Shown here: piece by piece, positions 63,747 through 64,000 of the stretch
Position numbering within the stretch: the stretch's first letter is position 1
Layout of the letters: every line of letters starts with the position of its first letter
DNA from: Rhodanobacteraceae bacterium
GTDB taxonomy: Bacteria; Pseudomonadota; Gammaproteobacteria; Xanthomonadales; Ahniellaceae
Assembly (NCBI GenBank): GCA_016708465.1
Contig: JADJFT010000004.1
Span: 248,001-312,000, forward strand
Direction: 5' to 3'
Length of the DNA stretch: 64,000 nucleotides
Position numbers and translations under genes: made by a program
The notes under the pieces: generated by a model
Databases searched by the model: none
What the model was told of the DNA's origin: nothing
Seen by the model: the letters and a program-made list of their open reading frames with translations, nothing else

Positions 63747-64000
63747 ATGAGCAACAACGATCGTGAACAGGGTGACGGCCTCCAAGAGAAGTTGATCGCC
63801 GTGAATCGTGTGGCCAAGACCGTGAAGGGCGGCCGCCAGATGAGCTTTACCGCATTGACCGTGGTCGGTGATGGTGAGGGTCGCGTTGGTCTTGGTTACG
63901 GTAAGGCGCGTGAAGTGCCGGCTGCAATCGCCAAGGCGATGGACCGCGCTCGCAAGGCGATGGTCAAGGTATCGCTGAAGAACGGTACGCTGCAGTACGC
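63747..64000 (+). CDS. rpsE: 30S ribosomal protein S5, 5' part
   Basis: The first 84 codons of S5, cut by the window end. It starts MSNNDREQGDGLQEKLIAVN and includes the dsRNA-binding-like segment TVKGGRQMSFTALTVVGDGE and GLGYGKAREVPAAIAKAMDR. S5 contributes to decoding accuracy. An 86-base spacer separates it from the repaired rplR stop. Confidence 0.97.
   Translation, partial: MSNNDREQGDGLQEKLIAVNRVAKTVKGGRQMSFTALTVVGDGEGRVGLGYGKAREVPAAIAKAMDRARKAMVKVSLKNGTLQY

Overview
The window is a 64 kb piece of a moderately GC-rich bacterial chromosome. It is almost entirely coding and has no phage, transposon, CRISPR or plasmid signature. Gene content and order point to a gammaproteobacterium of the Xanthomonadales (Lysobacterales) type. 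Indicators are the run TPR lipoprotein-lolB-ispE-tRNA-Gln-prs-rplY-pth-ychF, the DUF2069-wrbA pair, the tRNA-tuf-tRNA-Trp-secE-nusG-rplKAJL-rpoBC-rpsLG-fusA-tuf-S10-spc superoperon, and a beta subunit of about 1386 and a beta-prime subunit of about 1401 residues after frame repair. The family-level assignment is inference; no database was consulted.

Region 1 (1-13.7 kb) holds the 3' end of rapA, a P-loop kinase, a DUF502 membrane protein, an M14 carboxypeptidase, the ABC-F ATPase uup, and an RND efflux pair. A leftward group follows: NUDIX hydrolase, thioredoxin trxC, a periplasmic cyclophilin, a methyltransferase and a secreted lectin-fold-like protein. Region 2 (13.8-30.5 kb) is the accessory-like part. 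It contains a large uncharacterised protein with a glycosyltransferase-like centre, a catalytically degenerate REC-REC-GGDEF-EAL protein, the YajQ nucleotide-binding protein, amtB-glnK, an AidB-type acyl-CoA dehydrogenase with a short asparaginase-domain protein, wrbA, a TlpA-like thioredoxin with acylphosphatase, a large secreted protein with an aromatic repeat, and the overlapping operon hemA-prfA-moaB-ppk2. Region 3 (30.5-37.5 kb) covers outer-membrane lipoprotein sorting (lolB), isoprenoid synthesis (ispE), PRPP synthesis (prs) and translation factors (rplY, pth, ychF). Region 4 (37.5-64 kb) is the transcription/translation superoperon: tRNA-Tyr, -Gly, -Thr, tuf1, tRNA-Trp, secE, nusG, the rplKAJL-rpoBC block, the str operon, a second tuf, the S10 operon and most of the spc operon. 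It ends inside rpsE.

The dominant unusual feature is a set of about seventeen single- or two-base frame breaks. They fall in rapA, the RND permease, the cyclophilin (two), the GGDEF-EAL gene, amtB, rpoB (four), rpoC (two), the second tuf, rplD, rplB, rplR and probably rpsC. Most lie in short G or C runs, go in both directions, and hit essential genes whose full family-length products return after one base is added or removed. They are best read as sequence or assembly errors, not pseudogenes. I corrected gene extents for them, and several gene starts and ends depend on that correction. I did not find a convincing new multi-gene system. The best leads for new biology are the uncharacterised 576-residue protein at 13811-15541, the degenerate c-di-GMP protein at 15545-17982, and the secreted repeat protein at 24912-26831.
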